Source: Paenibacillus helianthi
GTDB lineage: Bacteria > Bacillota > Bacilli > Paenibacillales > Paenibacillaceae
Direction: 5' to 3'
Length of the DNA stretch: 64,000 nucleotides
NCBI RefSeq assembly: GCF_001909055.1
Contig: NZ_LVWI01000001.1
Location: forward strand, 558,001-622,000
A program made the position numbers and the translations under genes. Below the pieces are notes generated by a model, which ran no database searches, was not told the origin of the DNA, and worked only from the letters and a program-made list of their open reading frames with translations. This document shows, piece by piece, positions 8,866 to 17,871 of this stretch. Position 1 is the first letter of the stretch. Each line of letters begins with the position of its first letter.

Positions 8866-9054
8866 ATGTCCCGCAAATGTACTGTAACTGGCAAGAAACC
8901 GGGCAGCGGCAACCATGTATCGCATGCGAACAACCGCAACCGTCGCTCTTGGGGAGTTAACGTTCAGAAGGTCCGTATCCTCGTGAACGGCAAACCGAAA
9001 CGCGTGTACGTCAGCACCCGTGCTTTGAAAGCCGGCAAAGTTGAACGCGTTTAG
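8866..9054 (+). CDS. rpmB: 50S ribosomal protein L28
   Basis: The 62-residue basic protein reads [20 protein letters not shown] and continues [24 protein letters not shown], the standard bacterial L28. It is a component of the large ribosomal subunit. A perfect AAGGAGGTG lies 8 nt before the ATG. The gene is monocistronic, running against the surrounding minus-strand operons, and is closed by the terminator at 9096-9131. Cys5 is the only cysteine, so this is the non-zinc form. Confidence 0.97.
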   Translation: MSRKCTVTGKKPGSGNHVSHANNRNRRSWGVNVQKVRILVNGKPKRVYVSTRALKAGKVERV

Positions 9055-9095
9055 TCTTGGATTATCCTAAGACCTAGCGATATCTCATATGAAGC

Positions 9096-9131
9096 AAAAA
9101 GCACCCTTTACATATGTAAGGTGCTTTTTTT
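9096..9131 (+). terminator. Terminator of rpmB
   Basis: AAAAAGCACC pairs with GGTGCTTTTTT, extended by CTTTA/TAAG around a CATATG tip. Confidence 0.85.
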
Positions 9132-9155
9132 CATGTTTTCTTTTCTATTCCGTCT

Positions 9156-9236
9156 TCAACTTTTCTGAAACGTGTTCAAAATCGCTTTAACAAAACCTCC
9201 CAAAAATCTTGGCAGCTTGAACGTGTAAAATTTCAT
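9156..9236 (-). CDS. spoVM: Stage V sporulation protein SpoVM (26 residues)
   Basis: On the minus strand an ATG at 9236 opens 26 codons ending TGA at 9156. The peptide begins MKFYTFKLPRFLGGFVKAIL and ends NTFQKS. This is nearly colinear with Bacillus SpoVM, including the Pro9 needed for its curvature-sensing amphipathic helix. SpoVM sits on the convex outer forespore membrane and anchors the SpoIVA coat platform. GGGAGGG lies 6 nt upstream; a second ATG directly in front (9239) would leave too short a spacing. Its position between rpe and rpmB is the same as in Bacillus subtilis, apart from the missing thiN. Confidence 0.93.
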   Translation of the reverse strand: MKFYTFKLPRFLGGFVKAILNTFQKS

Positions 9237-9329
9237 CATTAACCCTCCCATCAATTCATGCCGTACGGTAGGAGACTTTCCTGGCGTGCCGCTAACGTAA
9301 CGAATGCAGACCTCCCTTATTGAATAAGA

Positions 9330-9375
9330 AGAAACGATTTTGCCGTCCTCCGAAAGAGGCGGTGTTTTTGTTTCT
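9330..9375. repeat. Dispersed palindromic intergenic repeat, copy A
   Basis: AGAAAC (9330-9335) and GTTTCT (9370-9375) form the outer arms and CCGTCCTC / GAGGCGG the inner stem, with loop CGAAA. The architecture and sequence resemble copies at 22403, 38451 and 59936. It lies in the leader region upstream of spoVM. Confidence 0.5.
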
Positions 9376-9426
9376 CAAAAAATAGAAAGTTAAAGGTTAT
9401 AGCGGAACATACACTTTCGAATATTC

Positions 9427-9462
9427 AAAAAAAGGCTACATGAGGCTTCTGCTCATGTAACC
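9427..9462 (-). terminator. Terminator of the rlmN-prpC-prkC-rsgA-rpe operon
   Basis: On the minus strand GGTTACATGAG pairs with CTCATGTAGCC and is followed by seven T. It lies 57 nt after rpe and upstream of spoVM. Confidence 0.85.
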
Positions 9463-9518
9463 ATATTTATGCGTCAGTAACTTGGCCTATACCATTAGAT
9501 CAAATGTGTCGCTTACGT

Positions 9519-10187
9519 TTAACGCAGGGCTGCCTCAGCCGCTTCTCGAATGGCCTTGATCGCAGCAGCACGGTCACTGTGTCCGAACACTGCATTTCCG
9601 GCCACCAAAACGTCCGCACCTGCTCTAGCAACGAGCGGAGCGGTTTCTTTGGCGATACCACCATCTACTTCAATCCGCAGAGAGGTGTGATTTACTTCCC
9701 GGGCCCATTCCCGGATCTGGCGGATCTTCTTCACCGTGTGCGGTATAAACGATTGTCCTCCGAAACCGGGGTTCACAGTCATTACTAGCACCATATCTAC
9801 ATCTTCAAGTACCTCTCTTACAGCTGCTGCGGCTGTACCCGGATTAATCGCCACACCAGCCATTAGACCAAGCTCCTTGATCTGGTGCACTACTCGGTGA
9901 AGATGAACACAAGCCTCGGCATGCACTGTAATAATGCCTGCTCCAGCGGCTGCAAACTCAGGGATATAACGCTCCGGATTCTCAATCATCAAATGGACAT
10001 CAAGCGGCAACGTTGTGTGTGCTTTTACTGCTTTTACAATCGGGGGTCCAAGGGTAATATTCGGCACAAAATGGCCGTCCATGACATCCACATGAATCCA
10101 GTCTCCGCCGCTGGCTTCGGCTTCTGCAACCTCCGCACCCAGTGCGGCAAAATCGGCTGATAGTATCGATGGTGCGATTGTTATCAT
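9519..10187 (-). CDS. rpe: Ribulose-phosphate 3-epimerase
   Basis: The 222-residue TIM-barrel protein begins MITIAPSILSADFAALGAEV and has the metal-binding His/Asp motifs WIHVDVMDGHFVPN and PLDVHLMI, then VLVMTVNPGFGGQSFI and the phosphate-binding RIEVDGGIAKET / VAGNAVFG. It interconverts ribulose 5-phosphate and xylulose 5-phosphate in the pentose phosphate pathway. GGAGGT lies 10 nt before the ATG and within a few bases of the rsgA stop codon, so it should be translated from the same message as rsgA. Confidence 0.97.
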   Translation of the reverse strand: MITIAPSILSADFAALGAEVAEAEASGGDWIHVDVMDGHFVPNITLGPPIVKAVKAHTTLPLDVHLMIENPERYIPEFAAAGAGIITVHAEACVHLHRVVHQIKELGLMAGVAINPGTAAAAVREVLEDVDMVLVMTVNPGFGGQSFIPHTVKKIRQIREWAREVNHTSLRIEVDGGIAKETAPLVARAGADVLVAGNAVFGHSDRAAAIKAIREAAEAALR

Positions 10188-10191
10188 AGGG

Positions 10192-11097
10192 TTAGTACCT
10201 CCGCTTTTTATCTTTCATTTCATTGTAAAACAGCTTGTAATGGTCATACCGGCTGCCTGCGATCTCTCCCGTATTCACAGCTTGAATGACATGGCAGCCC
10301 GGTTCATGCAGATGGCTGCAGCCGCGGAATTTGCATCTCTCAGCATACGAAGCAAATTCCCTGAAGCAGGTGGACAACTCCTCCACGCCCAGTTCCAGAA
10401 AATCCAACTGGCTGAAGCCGGGTGTATCAGCTACAAAACCGCCGTTGCCGATATCCATCAACTCCACATGGCGGGTAGTATGGCGTCCTCGGCCTAATCG
10501 AAGACTGATCTCTCCCGTTTCGAGTTCAAGGCCAGGGACAAGGCGGTTCAGCAGTGTAGACTTACCGACACCCGATTGGCCGGAGAAGACACTGATCATT
10601 CCAGCCAGACGGTTCCGCAGCTCATCGCTGCCGGAGCCAGTAAGCGAACTGGTGACCATCACTTCGTAACCTATGCGCTCGTACAGCGCTTTGACAAGCG
10701 CTGTGGCTTCTCCCTCATCGTCAGCCAGATCCTGCTTCGTCAGCACAATGAGGGTCTCCAGACCGGAGTGCTCAATGTGAACCAGAAATTTATCGAGGAG
10801 ATTCAGGTTCATGTCCGGCTCGCGTACGGAGAATAGAAGCACCGCCAGTTTGACATTGGCTACCTGCGGACGGATCAGCTCGGACTCCCTTGGAAGCAGC
10901 TCATCGACCATGCCTTCCCCATTTTCGGTCAGAACATATTTAATCCGGTCTCCTACAAGCGGAGCAATCCCTTTCTTCTTGAGGATTCCCCGCCCCCTGC
11001 ATTGCACAGCCTCTTCCTCAGTAGCAATCAATCCTTCACGGAGCGGCTTAACGTAATAATAACCGCTTAATGCTTTGATTATAATTCCTTCAGGCAT
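10192..11097 (-). CDS. rsgA: Ribosome small subunit biogenesis GTPase RsgA
   Basis: The 301-residue protein has an N-terminal OB fold (residues 1-70), then a circularly permuted GTPase domain in which G4 (LIVLTKQDL) comes before G1 (FSGQSGVGKSTLLN) and G3 (VADTPGFSQLD). A C-terminal zinc knuckle follows, with Cys/His ligands in ERCKFRGCSHLHEPGC. RsgA helps late 30S maturation by releasing assembly factors. It lies between prkC and rpe, the Bacillus order; there it is called CpgA and is a substrate of PrkC. Confidence 0.97.
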   Translation of the reverse strand: MPEGIIIKALSGYYYVKPLREGLIATEEEAVQCRGRGILKKKGIAPLVGDRIKYVLTENGEGMVDELLPRESELIRPQVANVKLAVLLFSVREPDMNLNLLDKFLVHIEHSGLETLIVLTKQDLADDEGEATALVKALYERIGYEVMVTSSLTGSGSDELRNRLAGMISVFSGQSGVGKSTLLNRLVPGLELETGEISLRLGRGRHTTRHVELMDIGNGGFVADTPGFSQLDFLELGVEELSTCFREFASYAERCKFRGCSHLHEPGCHVIQAVNTGEIAGSRYDHYKLFYNEMKDKKRRY

Positions 11098-11130
11098 ACA
11101 TCATGAGCCGTCCTCTCCTGATATTGCACA

Positions 11131-11211
11131 AATGACCCAAGTCTGCTAAAAGCTCCCGGGTCATTCTGCCAGCTGCAGCAGCTCAGGAATACCTTCTGTA
11201 CTGCTGCAGCT
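11131..11211. repeat. Two adjacent inverted repeats downstream of prkC
   Basis: AATGACCC (11131-11138) pairs with GGGTCATT (11158-11165). Next to it a perfect 11-bp repeat pairs AGCTGCAGCAG (11171-11181) with CTGCTGCAGCT (11201-11211). Neither is followed by a clear T run on the minus strand, so they may be weak terminators, mRNA 3'-end stabilisers or protein-binding sites between prkC and rsgA. Confidence 0.55.
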
Positions 11212-11220
11212 TATATCCAT

Positions 11221-13419
11221 TTATTTGCTTTTTCCCTTATCCTTAACTTTGTCTTTGTTCGAAGTTGTCTGTACATTGCCGGCATTATCTGTCGTCAATC
11301 CGGTCTGATTCCCTGCACCAGTGTTGCCATCTCCATTAGAAGGAGGCAAAATCTCCGGTTCTACCGTCGGATCGGCAGAAGCCGGGACGTCTGTAGGGGC
11401 CTGAGTCGGCTCAGGGGTATGCTGAACCGGTGGCTCCGGATCAGGTACGGTTCCATTTTTGGCGTCTGAATATTTAATGGTGTAGGTTGCGATGAAGTCA
11501 CCATCCTGGTAGACAGAGATAGAGCCGTCCTTATTGGGAGCAAGCAATAAATTCACCGACAGATTCTGGCTTTTGGCTATTGTTCGGGTTCCCCATTCCT
11601 GGTTCTCGCCATCCTTGCGGGCATCAGCATAAATAATGCGGATTTTAGTCTTTTTACCTTCGAGCGAAGGGGCTACCGGCACTTTGAACGTATATTCCAA
11701 GGCTTCTGGAGGGTAACCTGTGCTTACCGTAATATTGATCTTCTCACCCGGTGAAGCCGTATCCCCTTTCTCATAAGGCCATTGGTTTATGACTATACCT
11801 TTTTCGTCAGAGAAGCTGGATTCCTCTTTAACTTCACCAAGAACAAGACCGGCTGCCTCCAGCATAGCCTGTGCATCTTCCTTGGTATGTCCTTTGAGAT
11901 CTGGTATAGGTGTTGTCTCTTGTCCCTGGCTGACAATCAGTTTGATCGTTGCTGTCTCAGGATCGTAAGGACTACCCGTGGCCGGCTCTGTGCTTATGAC
12001 CTGCCCTTCAGCAAAGTCCGCGCTAAAGCGTGGATCCTCTGTAATCCGGCTCTGTTCCACACCTTCTGCGATCAGCAGCTTTTCTGCATCCTCTTTAGGT
12101 TTGCCCGTTAAATCGATCATCGCAGGCAGCTCCTTGGCAATACTTACGGTAAGAGCTATAGAAGTGCCCTCTTTGACCATGGTATCCGGCTCTTTACTTT
12201 GCTTCCATACAATACCGGGTTCTTTATTTGCATTATATGCTTCTGTTGGTGGTTCTTCTGCGGTAAGCCCTACCTTGGCGAGCTCCGCTTTGGCTGCTTC
12301 AAAGGACATGTCAGTCACCGTAGGAACCGCCACTTCACCTACGTCGAACTTGTCGTTCACATACCAAACCAGGCCACCCATTGCGAGCAGAAGCAGTAAA
12401 GTAAGGCTGATCCAGAGCACTGGACGTCCCCGTTTCCGTTTGGCGGAGCTTCGCGGCATTTCTTCTTCATCACGCCTCATCCGGTCTTCTCCGCCACCAC
12501 GGCTGTTAAGCCCCCGCTGCATCGGCCGGATCGCCGGAATAACACGGGTTCTGTCCTCATCCTCTTCATCATGGAACTGAGCCTTGGATTCGCTTCGCCG
12601 TTCCGGCAGCAGACAGGTTTCCAAGTCCTTTAGCATTTCTTTGGCGGACTGATACCGCTCCTCCGGATTCTTGCGCATAGACCTTAAAATAACATTCTCC
12701 ACGCTTTGCGGAATCAGCGGATTCAGAAGCCGGGGTTCTTCAAACTCCTCTTGCAAATGCTTCAAAGCTACGCTGATCGGGCTTTCGCCCAAAAAAGGTA
12801 GTACTCCGGTAAGCATCTGGTAAAGGACAATCCCTAAGGAATACAGATCGGACTTCTCCCCCGTCGCTACCCCTTTGGCGTGCTCTGGCGAGAAATAATG
12901 CACCGATCCGACTACAGAGCCTGTCTGGGTTATAGTAGTGGACGTAACTGCCCGGGCAATTCCAAAATCCGTAACTTTAACTCGTCCATTGCGGCCGATC
13001 AGAATGTTGTGGGGCTTAATATCCCTATGGATAATCTGATTCTGGTGCGCATGGTCCAGCGCGTCGCATATCTGAGATGCTATACGGATAGATTCATCTA
13101 CCTGGAGCGGGGCACGTTCTTTAATAATCTCATTCAGGTTCTTGCCTTCTACATATTCCATAACAATATAATGAATTTCATCTTCTTGTCCTACATCATA
13201 GATACTGACCACATTCGGATGAGACAAGGATGCAGCAGATTGCGCCTCCCGCCGGAAACGGCGGATGAATTCCTCGTCATGTACAAACTGGTTTCGTAAA
13301 ACTTTGATCGCTACGTTCCGGTTAAGCAGGATATCATGGGCTCTATAGACGAGCGCCATTCCTCCTCCTCCAATCCGTTCGATAACTTGGTAACGGCCGC
13401 CCAATTCGTGACCGATCAT
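11221..13419 (-). CDS. prkC: PASTA domain-containing serine/threonine kinase PrkC
   Basis: The 732-residue protein has an N-terminal Hanks kinase domain (about 1-270: glycine loop GGGMALVYRAHD, lysine in VAIKVLR, HRDIKPHN, DFG in VTDFGIAR). An Arg/Ser/Glu-rich juxtamembrane stretch and one membrane helix (VLWISLTLLLLLAMGGLVWYV) follow. Outside the cell there are three PASTA repeats, then a beta-rich C-terminal domain and a Pro/Thr/Asp-rich tail. PASTA units bind peptidoglycan fragments, and PrkC signals germination and cell-wall state. The start codon overlaps the prpC stop by 4 nt (ATGA), so kinase and phosphatase are translationally coupled. Confidence 0.97.
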   Translation of the reverse strand: MIGHELGGRYQVIERIGGGGMALVYRAHDILLNRNVAIKVLRNQFVHDEEFIRRFRREAQSAASLSHPNVVSIYDVGQEDEIHYIVMEYVEGKNLNEIIKERAPLQVDESIRIASQICDALDHAHQNQIIHRDIKPHNILIGRNGRVKVTDFGIARAVTSTTITQTGSVVGSVHYFSPEHAKGVATGEKSDLYSLGIVLYQMLTGVLPFLGESPISVALKHLQEEFEEPRLLNPLIPQSVENVILRSMRKNPEERYQSAKEMLKDLETCLLPERRSESKAQFHDEEDEDRTRVIPAIRPMQRGLNSRGGGEDRMRRDEEEMPRSSAKRKRGRPVLWISLTLLLLLAMGGLVWYVNDKFDVGEVAVPTVTDMSFEAAKAELAKVGLTAEEPPTEAYNANKEPGIVWKQSKEPDTMVKEGTSIALTVSIAKELPAMIDLTGKPKEDAEKLLIAEGVEQSRITEDPRFSADFAEGQVISTEPATGSPYDPETATIKLIVSQGQETTPIPDLKGHTKEDAQAMLEAAGLVLGEVKEESSFSDEKGIVINQWPYEKGDTASPGEKINITVSTGYPPEALEYTFKVPVAPSLEGKKTKIRIIYADARKDGENQEWGTRTIAKSQNLSVNLLLAPNKDGSISVYQDGDFIATYTIKYSDAKNGTVPDPEPPVQHTPEPTQAPTDVPASADPTVEPEILPPSNGDGNTGAGNQTGLTTDNAGNVQTTSNKDKVKDKGKSK

Positions 13420-14192
13420 TTATCCCACTCCTTTGTTTCGGGCACAGCGGCCACTCCTTGATGTTCTAGCATAGCGACGCTAATGTTATCGCCACCGCCG
13501 GCAAGCAAAGCCAGCTGAAGTAAACGGTCCGCTCTTTCTTCCAGGGATATTTCATGAATTCCTGCCACTTTGCCCAGATGCTCCTGGCTGACGAAATTGC
13601 TCAGGCCGTCACTGCACAGAAGCAAAAGTTCCCCTTGTGACAGATGAACAGGTGCAAGATCAGCCGTAACCTCGGCATCCGTTCCCAGCGCCCTGGTCAG
13701 AACATTTCTGCGCGGATGATTGTCGAGTTCTTCGAGGCTGATCTGGCCGTTCTTGAACAGCTCATTGACCAGCGTATGATCATCGGTTAACTGCACGGCT
13801 GCTCCATCCTTAATTAAATAGGCTCTGCTGTCCCCGATATGGCCGATATATCCGGTCGGACCCTTCAGAAGAACAACAACGACAGTCGTGCCCATGTTAT
13901 GGTACTTCTCATCGCTGGAAGCCTCATTGTGGACTGCACTGTTGGCCTCATAGATGGCAGCAGTGAGCGCACCCTGAAGTTCTTCCTCCGGAAGATCAGG
14001 CTGAAGCCCGTCCAGGGCATTCTTTATTGTCTCCAGAGCAAGACGGCTCGCAGTGTCGCCAGCCAAGTGTCCGCCCATTCCATCGGCAATAATGCCGAGG
14101 GTATAACCGCTGCGTGTCACGCCGATCCAGACTGAATCCTCATTGACGGTACGTACCCGGCCAATGTCGCTGGCATGAACTGTTCTGATCAA
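13416..14192 (-). CDS. prpC: PP2C-type serine/threonine phosphatase PrpC (Stp1/IreP)
   Basis: This 258-residue PP2C phosphatase has the metal-binding motifs IGIIADGMGGHLAGD, GDSRAYLI, LLLLCSDGLSNFV and GGDNISVAML at the expected spacing. It reverses phosphorylation by PrkC. The start is TTG (14192) with GGTGAGG just upstream. It follows rlmN by only 6 nt and overlaps prkC by 4 nt, so the three genes form one transcript. Confidence 0.96.
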   Translation of the reverse strand: MIRTVHASDIGRVRTVNEDSVWIGVTRSGYTLGIIADGMGGHLAGDTASRLALETIKNALDGLQPDLPEEELQGALTAAIYEANSAVHNEASSDEKYHNMGTTVVVVLLKGPTGYIGHIGDSRAYLIKDGAAVQLTDDHTLVNELFKNGQISLEELDNHPRRNVLTRALGTDAEVTADLAPVHLSQGELLLLCSDGLSNFVSQEHLGKVAGIHEISLEERADRLLQLALLAGGGDNISVAMLEHQGVAAVPETKEWDK

Positions 14193-14198
14193 ATATCC

Positions 14199-15239
14199 TC
14201 ACCCCAACTCCATATGTTTGGCGCGCAGCTGTCCGCATGCGGCCGCTATATCATGGCCCTGCTCACGGCGGATGGTTACATTAACACCGTGGTCAGCCAA
14301 AATACGTTGAAATTCAAATATATCATTGCGAGAAGTCCTTACATATTTGCGTTCAGGCACATGATTCACGGGAATCAGATTCACGTGACAAAGCATAGTC
14401 TTCAGCACTCCTGCAAGCTCCTCTGCATGCTCCTTCTGGTCATTAACACCGCCAATCAATGCATATTCAAAGCTGATCCGGCGGCCTGTCTTAGCCTGAT
14501 AATACCGCAGGGACTCAATTACATCATCAAAAGGGTAGCGCCGGTTAACCGGCATCAGCTTGGACCGAAGTGTATCATTGGGTGCATGTATCGAAATGGC
14601 CAGATTGATCTGGGTATCTTCGTCTGCAAACTTATATATATTAGGCACGATCCCGCTGGTAGAAACTGTGATGTGCCGTTGTCCAATATTCAGGCCTTTC
14701 TCATGGATCATCAGACGCAGGAACCGCATAGTAGCGTCATAATTCTCAAAAGGTTCACCAGTTCCCATGATGACAATGCTGCTGACCCGCTCACCGCGGC
14801 TATCCAAAATCTGCTGGGAGCGGACGACCTGGGCCACAATTTCGCCTGCGGTCAGATCGCGTTTAAGACCACCAAGTGTAGAGGCGCAGAATGTACACCC
14901 TATCCGGCAGCCAACCTGCGTCGTTACACACACGCTGTTGCCATAATTGTGTTTCATAATAACAGTCTCTATCGCATGGTCATCATGCAGTCCAAAGAGG
15001 AATTTCACAGTACCATCCTTGGACTCCAGCTTCGTGATCTCTGTCAGAGCTGTGATGCGGAATTGTTCTTCCAACTTGGCACGCAGTGCCTTGGACAGGT
15101 TGCTCATGGATTCAAAATCATTCACCCGTTTGACGTACAGCCAGTCAAAAATCTGGCCGCCGCGAAAAGCGGGCTCTCCGTTATCCTTGGCCCACTGCTG
15201 CAACTCTTCCAGAGAAAAATCATATATTAAAGGTTTCAT
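14199..15239 (-). CDS. rlmN: Dual-specificity 23S rRNA A2503 / tRNA A37 C2-methyltransferase RlmN
   Basis: The product is about 346 residues. The radical-SAM cluster motif [11 protein letters not shown], the SAM-binding GMGEP equivalent [13 protein letters not shown], and the RlmN segments [19 protein letters not shown] and [12 protein letters not shown] are all present. It adds a methyl group to C2 of adenine 2503 in 23S rRNA, affecting peptidyl-transferase fidelity. I prefer the ATG at 15239 ([16 protein letters not shown], the usual family start, with CAGGTG upstream) over a GTG at 15251. Confidence 0.96.
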   Translation of the reverse strand: MKPLIYDFSLEELQQWAKDNGEPAFRGGQIFDWLYVKRVNDFESMSNLSKALRAKLEEQFRITALTEITKLESKDGTVKFLFGLHDDHAIETVIMKHNYGNSVCVTTQVGCRIGCTFCASTLGGLKRDLTAGEIVAQVVRSQQILDSRGERVSSIVIMGTGEPFENYDATMRFLRLMIHEKGLNIGQRHITVSTSGIVPNIYKFADEDTQINLAISIHAPNDTLRSKLMPVNRRYPFDDVIESLRYYQAKTGRRISFEYALIGGVNDQKEHAEELAGVLKTMLCHVNLIPVNHVPERKYVRTSRNDIFEFQRILADHGVNVTIRREQGHDIAAACGQLRAKHMELG

Positions 15240-15369
15240 TAGATTCAGCACCTGTACTTTCTTAAGATATAGAAATTCAGCAGAATACGCACCAAACCAT
15301 TCTTTTTAATGATATGCGTATTATTTCTCATTCTTCCTATTTTAACACAAAATTCAGAGACGGTAAAAG

Positions 15370-15402
15370 AAAAGCCCGCCACGCATAAAGACCAGCGGGC
15401 GG
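15370..15402 (-). terminator. Terminator after rsmB
   Basis: On the minus strand GCCCGC... pairs with ...GCGGGC and is followed by TTTTCTTTT. It closes the def-fmt-rsmB unit and separates it from rlmN. Confidence 0.75.
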
Positions 15403-15434
15403 GAGACCGGAAAATGTCTTACGGAACTGCTATT

Positions 15435-16931
15435 TTACAAGAGTCTTTGCAGCCGGGAAATGAAGAAACCATCACTACCGTAATGCTGAGGAAGCAGCTG
15501 AATTCCTTCTCCCTCGGATAGCGCGGTCCCCCCGACTCTTTCCCATACAGGGGAGTCAAAGGTTACAGAACTAAAGCCGGGGTTATTTTTAAGAAACTCA
15601 GCTACAATTCTGCTGTTCTCTGCCTGTTCTGTTGTACAGGTGCTGTAGACCAGAATCCCTCCGGGCTTCAATAATCCTGATACGGATTGCAGCAACTCTG
15701 CCTGCAGTGCAGCCACACTGGATACATCCTGCGGCTGTTTGCGCCATTTGAGATCCGGTTTGCGGCGGATCACTCCAAGTCCGGAGCAAGGTGCATCCAG
15801 CAGAATGCGGTCAAATGATTCCGGCTCAAACTTCTGCCCAAGCTGAAGTGCATCACTGCTGCCAGTACCAATGCTATCGAGTCCAAGCCGCTTTGCCTGA
15901 TCTTCAATCAGCTGTGCTTTGTGCGGATGCAGATCGTTTGCATAAATGAACCCCTCGTCCTTCATCAGCTCAGCCATATGGGCGCTTTTGCCGCCAGGAG
16001 CGGCGCAGCAGTCAAGCACTCTCATGCCGGGTCCAGGTGCAACTGCTTCAGCTACCAGCATTGAACTCTCATCCTGTACCGACAAATAGCCATCGCGGTA
16101 CCAGGAACTGAGCGCAAGATTGCCGCCGCCCTTGATAATAATGCCATAAGGGCTAAGCTGGGAAGGAGAAGCTTCCAGTCCTGCCTCAACCATTTGCGCA
16201 AGCAGAGCATCGCGGGAAATCATCGTAAGATTCACGCGAACACTGGACGCTGGAGGTTCATTATTCGCGGCACACATCGCTTCAGCGGCATCCAACCCAT
16301 ACTGTGCAGCCCATTGTTTTACCATCCACAAAGGATGGGAATGAAGTACGGAAATGCGTTCTTCGCGGCTTAGATTCCCTGGCAAAACCGGAAGCTCTCC
16401 GGCACGCAGCACGCTCCGAAGTACCCCGTTCACCATTCCTGATATCCCTTGATGACCGCGTTTCTTAGCGATATTTACCGCTTCGTTGACAGCTGCATGG
16501 GACGGGACACGGTCCAGATACATGATCTGATACAAGCTTAGACGCAGCAAATTGCGGACCCAAGGCTCGAGCTTGGCTATGCCTTTGCTTACGAAGCCAT
16601 TGAGTACATAGTCTAAGGTAATTAGCCGTGAGATACTGCCGTATACGAGCTCCGTTGCCAGTCCTGTATCTTCACGGCCAAGCGTGGACTTCTGCAAGCT
16701 GCTGTTCAGCAGCAGATTACTGTAAGCTCCTTGTTGCTCCACACGGACAAGAATATCGAGCGCCACTTCCCGGGCAGAATCGGCTGCCCGGGTACCCGGA
16801 GCACCTGACCGGGAATTCCTGCCGTTGCTTCCTTTCCCTTTGCTGCTTCGTGCTGGTCTTGCCTCTCCGTTACCGCCGTCAAGCTTCCCTTGTGGTCCTT
16901 TGCGGTCCGTGCCGCCATTCCCCGCGCTCAA
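15435..16931 (-). CDS. rsmB: 16S rRNA (cytosine(967)-C(5))-methyltransferase RsmB
   Basis: The 498-residue protein has a basic, Gly/Ser/Arg-rich N-terminal extension of about 50 residues with no family counterpart. It is followed by a NusB-like RNA-binding domain (REVALDILVRVEQQGAYSNL) and a Rossmann methyltransferase domain. SAM is bound by LDCCAAPGGKSAHMAEL, and the two catalytic cysteines are in DAPCSGLGVIRRKPDLKW and YSTCTTEQAEN. The first start is a TTG overlapping the fmt stop (TTGA) without a strong ribosome-binding site, so the true start could lie inside the extension. It modifies 16S rRNA helix 31. Confidence 0.94.
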   Translation of the reverse strand: MSAGNGGTDRKGPQGKLDGGNGEARPARSSKGKGSNGRNSRSGAPGTRAADSAREVALDILVRVEQQGAYSNLLLNSSLQKSTLGREDTGLATELVYGSISRLITLDYVLNGFVSKGIAKLEPWVRNLLRLSLYQIMYLDRVPSHAAVNEAVNIAKKRGHQGISGMVNGVLRSVLRAGELPVLPGNLSREERISVLHSHPLWMVKQWAAQYGLDAAEAMCAANNEPPASSVRVNLTMISRDALLAQMVEAGLEASPSQLSPYGIIIKGGGNLALSSWYRDGYLSVQDESSMLVAEAVAPGPGMRVLDCCAAPGGKSAHMAELMKDEGFIYANDLHPHKAQLIEDQAKRLGLDSIGTGSSDALQLGQKFEPESFDRILLDAPCSGLGVIRRKPDLKWRKQPQDVSSVAALQAELLQSVSGLLKPGGILVYSTCTTEQAENSRIVAEFLKNNPGFSSVTFDSPVWERVGGTALSEGEGIQLLPQHYGSDGFFISRLQRLL

Positions 16932-17866
16932 CCCAGCACCGTCCCGGGCTTCATCACAGCACCGCGGCTAAAGTCAGCTGCAGTCATGGCTTTTTTACCT
17001 GCCGGTTGAACTGAGGTAAGCAGCAGACTACCATCACCAGTTGCCACTTCAACTCCGTCGTCACTCACCGCAAGCACCGTACCTGGTACTGCTTGATTAT
17101 TAACACTGTTCCCGTCAGGTTTATGCGCAGCCCATATCTTGAATGTTTCTCCGTTCCAAAGTGTAAAAGCACCAGAGAACGGCACCAACCCGCGAATACG
17201 GTTATAGATATCAAACGAATTCGCATTCCAGTCAATCCGTTCATCATCTCTGCTGAGATTTGGAGCGTAGGTGGCTTCACTATCATCCTGAGGAGTTGCC
17301 TGCACGCGGCCAACAATAAGCCTTGGCATTTCGTTCATGAGAAGCTCACATCCGGCGAGACTAAGCTTTTCAAACAAAGTTCCCGAGGTGTCCGTATCTT
17401 CAATGGGAACCTCTACGCGCGAGATCATATCACCAGTATCGAGGCCTTCTGCCATATACATCAGAGTAACGCCGGTTACCTTTTCCCCATTAATGATACA
17501 GCGCTGAATTGGAGCACCGCCCCGGTATTTCGGCAGCAGCGAACCATGGACGTTCACACAACCGAACTTTGGAAGATCCAGCACCGATTTAGGCAAAATC
17601 TGTCCGTACGCTGCCGTAACAATCAGATCCGGCTCATAGGTTGCCAGTTCAGCCACGGCCTCAGGACGCCGCATCCGCTCAGGCTGCAGGACCGGCAGCC
17701 CCAGAGCCAGAGCCGCTTCCTTCACCGGAGAAGGCGTCAGTGTCTTTTTACGTCCCTGCGGGCGATCCGGCTGGGTGACAACTGCGACAACCTCATAGCC
17801 CTGCTCCAGCAGCATTTGCAGAGAAGGCACCGCAAAAGCCGGAGTTCCCATGAACACTATCTTCAT
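16928..17866 (-). CDS. fmt: Methionyl-tRNA formyltransferase
   Basis: The 312-residue enzyme begins MKIVFMGTPAFAVPSLQMLL and has the formyl-folate site motifs GCVNVHGSLLPKYRGGAPIQ and VTLMYMAEGLDTGDMI, then an OB-like C-terminal domain. It formylates initiator Met-tRNA. The ATG at 17866 has AGGAG 8 nt upstream; the GTG three codons earlier overlaps the def stop. def lies directly upstream, so the enzymes adding and removing the formyl group are encoded together. Confidence 0.97.
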   Translation of the reverse strand: MKIVFMGTPAFAVPSLQMLLEQGYEVVAVVTQPDRPQGRKKTLTPSPVKEAALALGLPVLQPERMRRPEAVAELATYEPDLIVTAAYGQILPKSVLDLPKFGCVNVHGSLLPKYRGGAPIQRCIINGEKVTGVTLMYMAEGLDTGDMISRVEVPIEDTDTSGTLFEKLSLAGCELLMNEMPRLIVGRVQATPQDDSEATYAPNLSRDDERIDWNANSFDIYNRIRGLVPFSGAFTLWNGETFKIWAAHKPDGNSVNNQAVPGTVLAVSDDGVEVATGDGSLLLTSVQPAGKKAMTAADFSRGAVMKPGTVLG

Positions 17867-17871
17867 ATCCT

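Noticed and set aside
9405..9420. CATACACT resembling a sigma-E -10 box near spoVM
   Set aside because: It is on the plus strand, reading away from spoVM, and lacks a -35 at the right distance.
14175..15230. Plus-strand open frame of 351 codons opposite rlmN
   Set aside because: It is antisense to a well-conserved gene, with no ribosome-binding site or protein-like composition.
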